Shown: positions 42,648 through 50,819, numbered from the stretch's first letter. The stretch: 64,000 nucleotides of DNA from Mycetocola lacteus (GCF_003667575.1 NZ_RCUY01000001.1:124001-188000), one strand, 5' to 3'. Notes: generated from the sequence alone by a model not told the origin. Numbers and translations are program-made.

Positions 42648-45470
42648 ATGGTGGAATCGGCGCGGTTTGAGGCCCTGATCGAGGAGATCGATCGCACGCA
42701 GGTTGGTGTGGAGGAGCGCAACCTGATCGAGCAGGCGGTGCGCCTGGCCGAGGAGCTGGGTGCCGATGAGCTTGCCTACCGGGCGCGGGTTCGGCTCACG
42801 GCCTCGGCGTATATGACGCACGATATGGATGCGATGCTCGCCTCGTTCGCGTGGTGTGCGGGTCAGCATGCGGCCGATCCCCAGCGCTTCCCGGCGCTCC
42901 TCGGCGATAATCCCCATGCGCCCGGACTCAACCTGCTGCTCCAGTACAACTGGGCGGCCAAGGTGCTCACCTGGATTCCGGCCATCGCGCTGACCGAGGT
43001 GTACCGCTGCCTGGATGAGATGGCCGAACGGTATGCCCGCGCGGGCATGAGCCCCCGCACCGCGGTGTTTGCGCGTTTCCGGGTGGCCTATCACGTGGGA
43101 GACTTTGCCGCAGCCGAGACCCTGCGTCACGAACGCCACCGGTATCCGGTTGAGGCCGAAACCGGGTGCGCCAAGTGTCAGACCGCCGAGGAGGGCTACT
43201 TCCTGCACCTCGCCGGCGACCAGGCCGGGGCGGTTGCACTGCTTGAGGATTCGCTCACGGATCACACCTGCTCACTCGAGTATGAAAAGGCCCGAATCCT
43301 GCTCCCGCTGCTCCTCACCGGAGACGCCGAGCGGGCCCGCGCCATCCATCTGGAATCGATCCGCTCGCTCATGCGCTCCCCCGATCTGCTCGAGCTGCTG
43401 CCGTTTGAACTGGTGTTCTGCGCGGTCACCGGCAATGCCGAGCGTGGTCTCACGCTGCTGGAGCGTGCGCTGGAGACGATCGTCCCGGATCCGCTCAACC
43501 AGGATCAGCACTTCTCGCTGGCCGTCGCGATCGCCCTCCTGCTGGACACCCTGAGCGCAGAGGGACACGGTGCCGTCCGGGTCCGCGGTGCCCAGAATCC
43601 GGCCCTGGCAGTGCTCTGGGGTGCCGAACTGAGCGGCGAGGATACCCGGGCCGACGCGCTGGCCGCACGCCTCTGGGCGCGCGCGAAAGACATCGCCACG
43701 GTGTTTGATGCCCGCAATGGCAATGCGTTTTTTGCCCACCGGCTGGATCAGACCCGGGCGCTGCTCGGAGCAGACTTCCCGGCGCCGATCCGCACCACCG
43801 GACGTTATGAGCCCGTGCCATCGGCTCTACCCGCCGAGACCCAGACCCCCGAGCAGGCGCGGGCGGCGGCCGAATTCCTGGCGCTCACCGGTGGTCCCGA
43901 CACCGCGGTGCCGGCGATCGAGCACGCCCTGGACATCACGCGGGACGAGCTGCCCGCGCGACTTTTCCTCACCTCGCTGCTGATCTCGATGCGGCGCGAT
44001 CTGGGCCAGACCGACACCGCCGCCACCATCCTCGAGGCACGAATCGACGAGCTGCGCATCGCGGGCTTTATCGACCATGCCAAGAACGAGGAGCGGATGG
44101 GGATGCTCCAGTTCGGTGCGGCGAGCATCGAGGACATCGCGCTGCTGAGGTCGGAGGCCGAGGATCTGCGGGCCGTGGGAGCTCCGGCATCCGTCCTCGC
44201 GCACGTGCTCACCTCGCTCGCGCACGTGCTCGACCGTGAGGATCGTCTGGAGGAGGCCCGCACCCTCGCCGCCGAGGCCTATGCCCTGGCGACTCAGGAT
44301 CCCATTCCCTATGCCTTCCATCCCTCGCTCGGCCTGCACCTGGCAATTTTGGAGCGCAGGCTGGGCCGGGATGATGAGGCTCTACAGCTCCTGGATGTGC
44401 TGCTCGCCGAGCCGGGCACGGGATTTGTCCGCGCCCATACACTCTTCCAGCGCGCAACCCTGCATGCCGAACGCGGCGAGACCGAGGCCGCGCTGCGCGA
44501 TGGTGAGGCGTTCCTTACCCAGGTCAGCGGGGGCGCGGATCGCGGTATCGAGATCACCGCGCTGGACTTCACCGCCCAGATGCTCAGCACCCTCGACCGT
44601 GACGCCGAGGCCGCCGCTCGCACCGCCTACGCCATCGACCTGGCACGCCGGGCGGAGGATGACCGGTTGGTCTCGCTCCACCTGAGTCTCGGCCGCTATC
44701 AGAACTGGGCAGGGGCCGCGGAAACCGCGGTGGAAACCCTGGACACCGCCTACCGGATGACCGGTGAGGACGAGCCGCTGCTGGATGCCGAGATCCTGGT
44801 CACCTTGGGCGATGCGGCCGCGAATGCCGAGCAGTTCTCGCTCGCCTACGGGGCGTGGTCCCAGGTGATGGACATCGCCGATCATGTGGAAACCCCCGAG
44901 GCCGCCGCGGTGGGGACGCGGGCTGGATTATCCCTGGGTGCCCTGCTGATGCGGATGGAGGATGAGGAGGCGGTGGAGCGTCTTGAGCGTGCCGCCGGTT
45001 GGGCCCGCGCGCAGGATGACCTGGGCCCGATCCTGGAAACTCGGCACCGGCTGGGCCTTGCCCGTGCCCGGTTCGGCGATCCCGCCGGGGTTGCCGAGCT
45101 GGAGGACCTGCGGGCCGAAATCCCCGATGGCACCTGGCTCGCCGCCGACGTGACCGACTCGATTTCGCGCGCATTGACGGCGCTGGATCGTGCGGATGAG
45201 GCGCTCCCGTATGCCCGAGCAGCGGGGACCGCCTATGCGCTGGCCGAGGATCCCGGTGCCGCGGTGGCGAGCGGGGTGCACGAGGCACGCATTCTGGTGC
45301 GCCTGGATCGCGCGGAGGAGGCGCTGGAACGATACCGGACCCTCGGCGATTCGGTCCCGGCAGAGGCCCCCATGCATGCACAGGTCATTGAGGAGTGGGC
45401 CCAGCTTCTGGAATCGCTCAATCGGCATGCCGAGGCCCACGCGCTGCGCACCCGGGAGGCGGGCCGCTAG
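42648..45470 (+). CDS. Large tetratricopeptide-like repeat protein
   Basis: 940-residue, soluble, entirely helical protein made of TPR-like two-helix repeats rich in Ala, Glu, Leu and Arg; clear repeat units occur near residues 185-205 (GDQAGAVALLEDSL), 560-640 and 740-900. A lone cysteine pair, GCAKCQTAEEG (Cys174, Cys177), sits near the N-terminus and could bind a metal if partnered. No enzyme or DNA-binding motif is seen. ATG at 42648 is chosen because GGGAGG lies 5 nt upstream. It lies between mrp and a type VII toxin locus on the same strand with 76 bp to the next gene. It may be a scaffold of that locus, or an independent protein; function unknown. Confidence 0.8.
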   Translation: MVESARFEALIEEIDRTQVGVEERNLIEQAVRLAEELGADELAYRARVRLTASAYMTHDMDAMLASFAWCAGQHAADPQRFPALLGDNPHAPGLNLLLQYNWAAKVLTWIPAIALTEVYRCLDEMAERYARAGMSPRTAVFARFRVAYHVGDFAAAETLRHERHRYPVEAETGCAKCQTAEEGYFLHLAGDQAGAVALLEDSLTDHTCSLEYEKARILLPLLLTGDAERARAIHLESIRSLMRSPDLLELLPFELVFCAVTGNAERGLTLLERALETIVPDPLNQDQHFSLAVAIALLLDTLSAEGHGAVRVRGAQNPALAVLWGAELSGEDTRADALAARLWARAKDIATVFDARNGNAFFAHRLDQTRALLGADFPAPIRTTGRYEPVPSALPAETQTPEQARAAAEFLALTGGPDTAVPAIEHALDITRDELPARLFLTSLLISMRRDLGQTDTAATILEARIDELRIAGFIDHAKNEERMGMLQFGAASIEDIALLRSEAEDLRAVGAPASVLAHVLTSLAHVLDREDRLEEARTLAAEAYALATQDPIPYAFHPSLGLHLAILERRLGRDDEALQLLDVLLAEPGTGFVRAHTLFQRATLHAERGETEAALRDGEAFLTQVSGGADRGIEITALDFTAQMLSTLDRDAEAAARTAYAIDLARRAEDDRLVSLHLSLGRYQNWAGAAETAVETLDTAYRMTGEDEPLLDAEILVTLGDAAANAEQFSLAYGAWSQVMDIADHVETPEAAAVGTRAGLSLGALLMRMEDEEAVERLERAAGWARAQDDLGPILETRHRLGLARARFGDPAGVAELEDLRAEIPDGTWLAADVTDSISRALTALDRADEALPYARAAGTAYALAEDPGAAVASGVHEARILVRLDRAEEALERYRTLGDSVPAEAPMHAQVIEEWAQLLESLNRHAEAHALRTREAGR

Positions 45471-45510
45471 GTCCTCGCCACATTAAATACCGGCTTTCAC
45501 CCCCGTTTAG

Positions 45511-45546
45511 GGTACGAATGTGCCATTTTAGTGTTACGTTCGTACC
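45511..45546 (+). promoter_or_regulatory. Inverted repeat at the start of the toxin locus
   Basis: Arms GGTACGAATGT (45511-45521) and ACGTTCGTACC (45536-45546) match in 10 of 11 positions around a 14-nt spacer holding TAGTGT (45529-45534), a possible -10 box. The right arm touches the ATG at 45547. A repressor bound here would block transcription and translation start. Confidence 0.45.
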
Positions 45547-46110
45547 ATGTTTGGGGGAACAGAATTTGATGATCCGCAGATCGCTGCGGACGTGCGCGGC
45601 GCGCAGGAGCGCGCCCAGAAGCATCAGCGCTATGCCCGGCTGATGGCTGAAATCCAGGGGGTCGGCCGCTCGACAGACGGCGAGATTACCGCGAGTGTGG
45701 ACGGCTCGGGTGCTGTGCTCTCGCTGCGGCTGAGCGACCGGGGCACCGCGCGTGGCGGCCGCCGGGCCGCCGCGGACATCCTCGACACCATCGCCCGAGC
45801 GCGGGCAAACTTCCAGGATCAGGCGCTCGCGCAGGCTCGGGATCTGCTGGGCGAGGATGACCCGGCCTTTGGCATGCTGAGCTCGGAGATCGACGCGCAG
45901 CGCGCCGCCACCCATCCGGATTCCACATCAGCTGCGGGCGCTGGTCCGGGCTTCGGTCTCGGCCACCGTGAGACCGCGGGCCACCGGGACTCTGCTGTTT
46001 CGAATTCGGGTGGCGGTTCCCGGCGCGGACTCGGCGGGGTCACGGATTCCGACCCGCGTTCGCCGGGGTCCGGCTCCGGCTGGCAGGCTGGGGGCCGACG
46101 TGAGCGATAA
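45547..46110 (+). CDS. YbaB/EbfC-like protein of a type VII toxin locus
   Basis: 187 residues. The first about 115 residues have the YbaB-like layout: a long helix, a short beta sheet (GEITASVDGSGAVLSLRLSD) and a final helix (ADILDTIARARANFQDQALAQ). The rest is a Gly/Ser/Arg-rich tail. YbaB-like genes often precede small helical partner genes and toxins in actinobacterial type VII-dependent loci, as here; they may act as chaperones or adaptors. The stop overlaps the next gene by 11 nt. Confidence 0.7.
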   Translation: MFGGTEFDDPQIAADVRGAQERAQKHQRYARLMAEIQGVGRSTDGEITASVDGSGAVLSLRLSDRGTARGGRRAAADILDTIARARANFQDQALAQARDLLGEDDPAFGMLSSEIDAQRAATHPDSTSAAGAGPGFGLGHRETAGHRDSAVSNSGGGSRRGLGGVTDSDPRSPGSGSGWQAGGRRER

Positions 46111-46420
46111 GATCGCGCTGGATATGTCCATGCTGCGCGCTCACGCGTCCCGCATCGATCAGGTCGCCTCGGACGTGGGTGAAGCGGCAGCAGCCGCCCG
46201 CTCGATGAATGTCGCCGGCGGAGCGTTTGGGCTGATGTGCTCATTCCTGGTGCCGCCCGCACTGGTCGCGGTGACCTCGATGGAGCGGATGCTCTCCGCC
46301 TCCCAGCGTGCGATTGAGCATACGGCCACCCAGCTGCGTGAAATCGCGGATGAGGCCGAGCAGCGTGAGGAAGACAACATCGCCCTGATTCGCGAGTTGG
46401 AACGGGGTCTCCCCCGATGA
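46100..46420 (+). CDS. EspC/WXG100-like small helical secretion partner
   Basis: 106-residue helical protein beginning MSDKIALDMSMLRAHASRID, with two long helices joined by a Gly-rich hydrophobic turn (NVAGGAFGLMCSFLVPPAL). Length and two-helix layout are like EspC and WXG100-type proteins that escort toxins to the ESX system, though a strict W-x-G motif is absent. GTG at 46100 overlaps the YbaB-like gene, and the stop overlaps the toxin start as ATGA, so the three genes are translated together. Confidence 0.65.
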   Translation: MSDKIALDMSMLRAHASRIDQVASDVGEAAAAARSMNVAGGAFGLMCSFLVPPALVAVTSMERMLSASQRAIEHTATQLREIADEAEQREEDNIALIRELERGLPR

Positions 46421-47955
46421 GCAACGCGCTGATCGCCCAGGCACAGGACCAGACCACCCCGTTCTCGGGGCTGTGGCTGATCGAAGACGGGCAGGGGCTC
46501 TCGGAGGCCATCAAGAACGGGGATTGGATTTCCGGCGGCCTGAGCGCATTCGGCGCGATTGCCGATACCGCGGCGGCCATCCTCGACCCGATCGGCCAGC
46601 TCATCGGCATGGGCCTGGCCTGGGTGATCGACCACATCTCCCCGATCAAGGACTGGTTCAACGACCTCACCGGGAACGCCGCCGAGGTCTCCGCCTTCGC
46701 CGACACCTGGACGAATATCGCCGGGCGGATGCGTGACTCGGGCGATCTGATGCGCAAGCGTCTCTCCGATATGGACGGCATGTCCGGCATGACCGTGGAC
46801 GCGTACCTGGCCTACGCCGAGGGCCTGTCCACGCACCTCGGTGCCTCGGGCGACTGGGCCGAGGCGATCGCGACGGGCATGCGCATTGCCTCGACCATCG
46901 TACAAACCGTGCACGATCTGGCGCGGGACGCGATCTCTCAGATCGTCGGCACCGCGGCGAGCGCCGCGATCACAACCGCCGCGACCCTGGGGCTGGGATC
47001 CCCGGTCGCGATTGCACAGGTCACCACCCGGGTTAGTTCGCTCTCGGGCAAGGTGGGCCACGCGGTGGACAAGCTCAAGACCGCGATCCGTGCCCTGCAG
47101 GATCTGGTACGCAAACTCCAGGAGCTGATGGAGAAGGCCGCCGGGGTCTTTGTAGGTGCGGTCACACGCTCCCCGCGTACCGCTCGGCAGACGGCCAACG
47201 TGGCCGACGAGGTGACCGATACCGCCAGAACCGCGAGCCGAAGCACCACGCCCGGCCACGGCAGTTTCGATCCCCCACCCACGTCAAACCGCGTGAAAAT
47301 CGATACCGCCGACGGCCCCGGGCCCCGCACCACCTTCGGTGATCGCACCGATCTGGAACCCAACACGCACTACAGCGTCGAGGGCCGCGGCGAGTTCTAT
47401 ACGAACGAATCCGGCCGGGTTGTCCACGTCGAGGCCGAATACGGCACCCGCGGCAACATCAACTGGGACCTGCGCAACCCCCAGCCCGACGCAACCTACG
47501 TGGTGCACCCGGTAGTGACCAACCCACAACCCGGTGTCAACTACGCACACGTCTTCGAAACCGACGAACTCGCACGCACCAAAACGGCCTACACGGAAAA
47601 TTTGGTTATGGGAAACGCCTATCGCTCTCCCTCTATTCAAGACAGAATTGGAGACCTCGGCGGCGATGGTTTCGAAGGCGGACACATCTTCGGAAAAGCA
47701 TTCGGAGGAGGCCCCGAAGATGTCAATATGACCTCAATGATCGAGCATCTAAACCGTGGCCCCGGAAACACGTATGGGAATTTAGAGGGGCAATGGCGCA
47801 GGATGCTGGACACGGATCCGCCGCCAAAAATCGAAGTCAGGATTCGCAATCACTATTCCGCAGACTCGCTAGTCCCAGACCGATACACCGTCGAATACAA
47901 GATAGACAATAACGACATAACAACAAAGGAATTTGAAAATGTCAGCACAAAATGA
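46417..47955 (+). CDS. Type VII-style polymorphic toxin with Endonuclease_NS_2-like nuclease tip
   Basis: 512 residues. The N-terminal about 250 residues are helical with a hydrophobic Gly-rich stretch, like actinobacterial type VII-exported toxins; residues 250-310 form a polar linker; a small beta module follows (YTNESGRVVHVEAEYG, 328-343); the tip (about 390-512) is a nuclease of the DNA/RNA non-specific endonuclease type, with GFEGGHIFGKAFGGG (His423), DVNMTSMIEHLNRG (Asn437, Asn446) and NLEGQW (Glu457). This tip pairs with YezG-type immunity proteins in Bacillus YeeF, and YezG-like genes follow here. Expected role: kill neighbours by DNA/RNA degradation. From about base 47586 the coding sequence is visibly richer in A/T than the N-terminal part, suggesting tip exchange. 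Confidence 0.85.
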   Translation: MSNALIAQAQDQTTPFSGLWLIEDGQGLSEAIKNGDWISGGLSAFGAIADTAAAILDPIGQLIGMGLAWVIDHISPIKDWFNDLTGNAAEVSAFADTWTNIAGRMRDSGDLMRKRLSDMDGMSGMTVDAYLAYAEGLSTHLGASGDWAEAIATGMRIASTIVQTVHDLARDAISQIVGTAASAAITTAATLGLGSPVAIAQVTTRVSSLSGKVGHAVDKLKTAIRALQDLVRKLQELMEKAAGVFVGAVTRSPRTARQTANVADEVTDTARTASRSTTPGHGSFDPPPTSNRVKIDTADGPGPRTTFGDRTDLEPNTHYSVEGRGEFYTNESGRVVHVEAEYGTRGNINWDLRNPQPDATYVVHPVVTNPQPGVNYAHVFETDELARTKTAYTENLVMGNAYRSPSIQDRIGDLGGDGFEGGHIFGKAFGGGPEDVNMTSMIEHLNRGPGNTYGNLEGQWRRMLDTDPPPKIEVRIRNHYSADSLVPDRYTVEYKIDNNDITTKEFENVSTK

Positions 47956-48439
47956 ATTCGGCCCGATGGCAGAGCAGATGGCTTTCGAAGAGGTAGCACG
48001 CGGACTCTTTGAGCTGCTCGAAGACGGGGACTCTCGAATCGAATACCGAACCTCTATGTTGCGAGACACCAGCGTGACGTGGGTTCGTCGTTTCAATCCG
48101 GCGGGTCCGTCAGAGGTAGCCGACGGACGTTACTATTCGGTGGCCGCCCCCTATGAAGTACGAGAATCCGCACGACGACTGCGTGCAGCCTGCTATCGAG
48201 AGGGAGGCGGTACATGGTTTAGCGCAAAGATCGTCGTTACCGCGGCTGGTTCCGCCCAAGCCGAATACAACTACGACCAGGAACCCGAGTGGGATGCACC
48301 CGTGGATTCGGTTCTCTACACCAATGACCAGGATCAGTATCCCCGTGACGAAACCGCCCAGCCCGCATGGCTCAGACAGCGAATCGCCGAGGGCCGGGCA
48401 CAGATCATCGCCGAGAACAACAGAGCGCGGCGGCGCTAG
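47939..48439 (+). CDS. YezG-family immunity protein, copy 1 (probable cognate)
   Basis: 166-residue acidic cytosolic protein expected to bind and block the nuclease tip of the toxin whose stop it overlaps by 17 nt. Core motifs, shared with the three following genes: LRAACYREGGGTWFSAKIVV, AEYNYDQEPEWDAP and YPRDETAQPAWLRQRIAEG, ending in a basic RARRR. ATG at 47939 is chosen over an upstream TTG because AAGGA lies 7-8 nt before it. Being directly coupled to the toxin gene, it is the best candidate for the matching antidote. Family assignment is from recalled YezG/DUF600 pattern. Confidence 0.82.
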   Translation: MSAQNEFGPMAEQMAFEEVARGLFELLEDGDSRIEYRTSMLRDTSVTWVRRFNPAGPSEVADGRYYSVAAPYEVRESARRLRAACYREGGGTWFSAKIVVTAAGSAQAEYNYDQEPEWDAPVDSVLYTNDQDQYPRDETAQPAWLRQRIAEGRAQIIAENNRARRR

Positions 48440-48517
48440 CCGCTCACTCGCGTTGTTGCGAGCGGTTCAAGTCCCGTTAGAACCGCGAACCTCACATTTT
48501 GAAAGGTAGGAAGTTCC

Positions 48518-49027
48518 ATGTTTGACCAGGCAAGCCTCGGACTACCCAGCGAGCAAGCTTCCTTTAACGCTCTAGGGCAGGCCCTGTATGTTCTCATACA
48601 GCCCGGCGACACCAGGATTGAATACGAAGTTAATTTGCTCCACGGAGTAGGTTTTGCCCGAACCCGGGTATTTACCCCCGCCGGCCAGAAAGAACATAAG
48701 GGCGAACGCTATGAGTCAATTACGACACCGTTCGCGGTACTGAAATCGGCGCAGGATCTAAGAGCGGCGTGTTACCGGGAGGGAAACGGCACCTGGTTCA
48801 GTGCCAAGATTGTCGTGACCGCGCAGGGATCGGCATCTGCGGAATACAACTACGACACCGAGCCTGAGGGTTTTCCGGGAGATGTTGTTACCGATCCCGC
48901 CGCCTACGTCGAAGACCAAGAGTTCTTCCCGCGCAACCTCTCGGCCCAGCCCGAGTGGCTGCGTCAGCGCCTCGCCGAGGGACAGGCAAGTATCGAAGCA
49001 TCGGGCAATAAGCGTGAGAGGCGCTAG
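48518..49027 (+). CDS. YezG-family immunity protein, copy 2
   Basis: 169-residue paralogue of the 47939 gene. It keeps LRAACYREGNGTWFSAKIVV, AEYNYDTEPEG and PRNLSAQPEWLRQRLAEG but has GFPGDVVTD in place of the EWDAP stretch, an insertion-like change near the presumed binding surface. AGGAAG lies 7 nt before the ATG. The 78-bp gap before it has no promoter that I can defend. Likely protects against a related toxin not encoded here. Confidence 0.8.
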   Translation: MFDQASLGLPSEQASFNALGQALYVLIQPGDTRIEYEVNLLHGVGFARTRVFTPAGQKEHKGERYESITTPFAVLKSAQDLRAACYREGNGTWFSAKIVVTAQGSASAEYNYDTEPEGFPGDVVTDPAAYVEDQEFFPRNLSAQPEWLRQRLAEGQASIEASGNKRERR

Positions 49028-49034
49028 GCGAAGG

Positions 49035-49130
49035 ATGGGTTCTCACCTGGGCACATTGCAGCAGGCTCCGATATTTACAGAAGGCCAGGTCCAGATGATC
49101 TTCGAGAACAACAGAACGCGGCGGCGATAG
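49035..49130 (+). pseudogene. Remnant of a fifth YezG-like immunity gene
   Basis: An open stretch of 31 codons ending EGQVQMIFENNRTRRR, which matches the C-terminus EGRAQIIAENNRARRR of copy 1. The first half has no likeness to the family, so only the last about 16 codons of a former gene remain, between copies 2 and 3. It may still be translated from the ATG at 49035 but would lack the core domain. Confidence 0.7.
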
Positions 49131-49133
49131 CAG

Positions 49134-49628
49134 ATGAACGTTGAATTAGCGGACGAACACGTTGCGCTCACGAACCTCAACCGTCAACTAGCGCAACAGT
49201 TACGCCCGGGGGACACCCGAATCGAGCTCCTCACGAGTGTGCTACGAGGCGGCAGTCGAGCGCGCGTTCGCATCTACAACGCGAGCGGTAACCTGGTATC
49301 GCCGCCAAGCTCTGAGCGTTATTACTCCGGCGAATTTACGTGGGACTTAGGGATCGCGATCGACAAGCTGCGTGCCGCCTGCTATCGCGAGGGGGCCGGT
49401 ACCTGGTTCAGCGCCACAATCACCGTGACGGAGCAGGGCACTACCAACGCGGAATACAACTACGACAACGAACCTGAATGGGATACCCCCATCGACCCCG
49501 CCGCCTACGTCGAAGACCAGGAGTTCTTCCCCCGCGACCTCTCCGCACAACCGCAATGGCTACGCCAACGCCTCGCCGAAGGCCAGGCACGCATCGACGC
49601 CTCCGGCAACAAACGGCGACGACGGTAG
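49134..49628 (+). CDS. YezG-family immunity protein, copy 3
   Basis: 164-residue paralogue starting 3 nt after the remnant's stop. It keeps LRAACYREGAGTWFSATITV, AEYNYDNEPEWDTPIDP and PRDLSAQPQWLRQRLAEG; the N-terminal half (LANQ-like TNLNRQLAQQLRPGDTRIEL) is the most distant of the four. The C-terminal quarter is nearly the same as copy 2 (YVEDQEFFPR), pointing to recombination between neighbours. No good ribosome site, so it may depend on read-through translation. Confidence 0.8.
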   Translation: MNVELADEHVALTNLNRQLAQQLRPGDTRIELLTSVLRGGSRARVRIYNASGNLVSPPSSERYYSGEFTWDLGIAIDKLRAACYREGAGTWFSATITVTEQGTTNAEYNYDNEPEWDTPIDPAAYVEDQEFFPRDLSAQPQWLRQRLAEGQARIDASGNKRRRR

Positions 49629-49665
49629 CCGAGATTAAGCACGGGATGGAAGATAGGCGAACTGC

Positions 49666-50139
49666 ATGGACGAAAGCTCGGCCTTCAACGATCTAGGGCG
49701 CGCGCTCTACCGGCTTCTCTCTGCCGGAGACACTCGGGCCGAGTATTCCCTGAGTCTCATTCGTGGGACGGGGTACAGCGTCATCCGAGTATTCACCCCG
49801 AACGGAGAGTTTGAACGAGGTGGTGAGCGCTACGCCACCGTTAGCTCGTCCATTGATCTCGTTACCGCGGCCAGAAACCTGCGTGCCGCGTGCTATCGCG
49901 AGGGTGCCGGAACCTGGTTCAGCGCGGTGTTTACGGTGACAAGCCAGGGCACAGCCACCGCAGAATACAACTATGACGAGGAGCCCGACTGGGATGCTCC
50001 AATTGACGCAGCCATGTACGCCAACGATCAGGACAAATTTCCCCGCGACGAATCAGCCCAGCCCGACTGGCTCAAGCAGAAGATCGCCGAGGGCCGGGCA
50101 CAGATCATCGCCCAGAAAAACCGTACCCGGCGACGCTAA
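49666..50139 (+). CDS. YezG-family immunity protein, copy 4
   Basis: 157-residue paralogue. The N-terminus DESSAFNDLGRALYRLLSAGD is close to copy 2, while the C-terminus YANDQDKFPRDESAQPDWLK and EGRAQIIAQKNRTRRR is close to copy 1, so this copy looks like a mosaic of the two. It contains LRAACYREGAGTWFSAVFTV and AEYNYDEEPDWDAP. Last gene of the array; a GATGG-AAGATAGG purine stretch lies upstream. Ends 41 bp before the convergent tatB gene. Confidence 0.8.
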   Translation: MDESSAFNDLGRALYRLLSAGDTRAEYSLSLIRGTGYSVIRVFTPNGEFERGGERYATVSSSIDLVTAARNLRAACYREGAGTWFSAVFTVTSQGTATAEYNYDEEPDWDAPIDAAMYANDQDKFPRDESAQPDWLKQKIAEGRAQIIAQKNRTRRR

Positions 50140-50180
50140 GCACCCAGTTAGAATTCGCTGCGGGACACCGGCAGGGAAGA

Positions 50181-50813
50181 CTAGGTCGCGTCGGGGTCGA
50201 ACGGGGCGTTGAGGACGGGGTCGCCGGCCATGATTGCGCGCAGTCTCGCGGTCGCATCGGCGCTGATCCTCGGGCCTGAAGAGTAGCCACCCGAAGAGAA
50301 GCCGCCCGCCGAGTAGCCGCCCGCAGCGGCCGAGCCAGCAGAGCCGGAGGTTCCGGCACCCGAAGATACCGAACCGGCAGCACCCATACCGGAGACCCCC
50401 GGGTTACCCGCCGAACCTGGTGAAACCGGGGAGCTTGACGCCCCCGCCGACGCGGTGAAGCCGGCACTCGCACCGGCCCCCATCGCCGATGAAGCAGAGG
50501 GTCCAGAAGACCCGGGGGAACCAGCCGAGGCGGAGGCTCCCGGCGTATCCGACATCTCATCGGTCAGGGCCTCGCGGATGATACGGCGCGGATCGTACTG
50601 GCGCGGGTCGAGCTTTTTCCAGTCGACCTCGTTGTACTCCTCGCCCATATCGTCCTTCAGACGATCCTTGGCGCCGGTGGCCATCTCGCGCAGCGAGCGC
50701 ACCAGACGGGCCAGCTGGGAGGCCAGCTGCGGCAGACGTTCAGGGCCCAGCAGAAACGCCGCAAGCACGCCGATGATCAGCAGCTTGTTGAACGATAACC
50801 CGAGGTCAAACAC
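50181..50813 (-). CDS. tatB: Twin-arginine translocase subunit TatB
   Basis: 210-residue component of the Tat export receptor. The N-terminal helix and amphipathic helix are typical: SFNKLLIIGVLAAFLLGPER, then LPQLASQLARLVRSLREMA, with the conserved Gly-Pro at the hinge and Glu early in the sequence region. Residues about 90-195 form a low-complexity Gly/Ser/Ala region, a variable tail often seen in actinobacterial TatB. GTG at 50813 is placed by a TAAGCT box 6 nt upstream. Divergent from the O-methyltransferase gene, the mycobacterial order. Confidence 0.88.
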   Translation of the reverse strand: MFDLGLSFNKLLIIGVLAAFLLGPERLPQLASQLARLVRSLREMATGAKDRLKDDMGEEYNEVDWKKLDPRQYDPRRIIREALTDEMSDTPGASASAGSPGSSGPSASSAMGAGASAGFTASAGASSSPVSPGSAGNPGVSGMGAAGSVSSGAGTSGSAGSAAAGGYSAGGFSSGGYSSGPRISADATARLRAIMAGDPVLNAPFDPDAT

Positions 50814-50819
50814 CCCTTC

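Larger units (their letters stand above)
47939..50139 (+). repeat. Tandem array of four YezG-like genes plus a remnant
   Basis: Four paralogous coding units (47939, 48518, 49134, 49666) and a C-terminal fragment (49035) in the same orientation, all ending in a basic RRR tail. The central and C-terminal protein segments are well conserved while the N-terminal 90 residues vary. Confidence 0.85.

Noticed and set aside
48440-48517. Hairpin-like sequence between immunity copies 1 and 2 as a terminator or promoter
   Set aside because: The repeats are short and imperfect and no -35/-10 pair could be defended.
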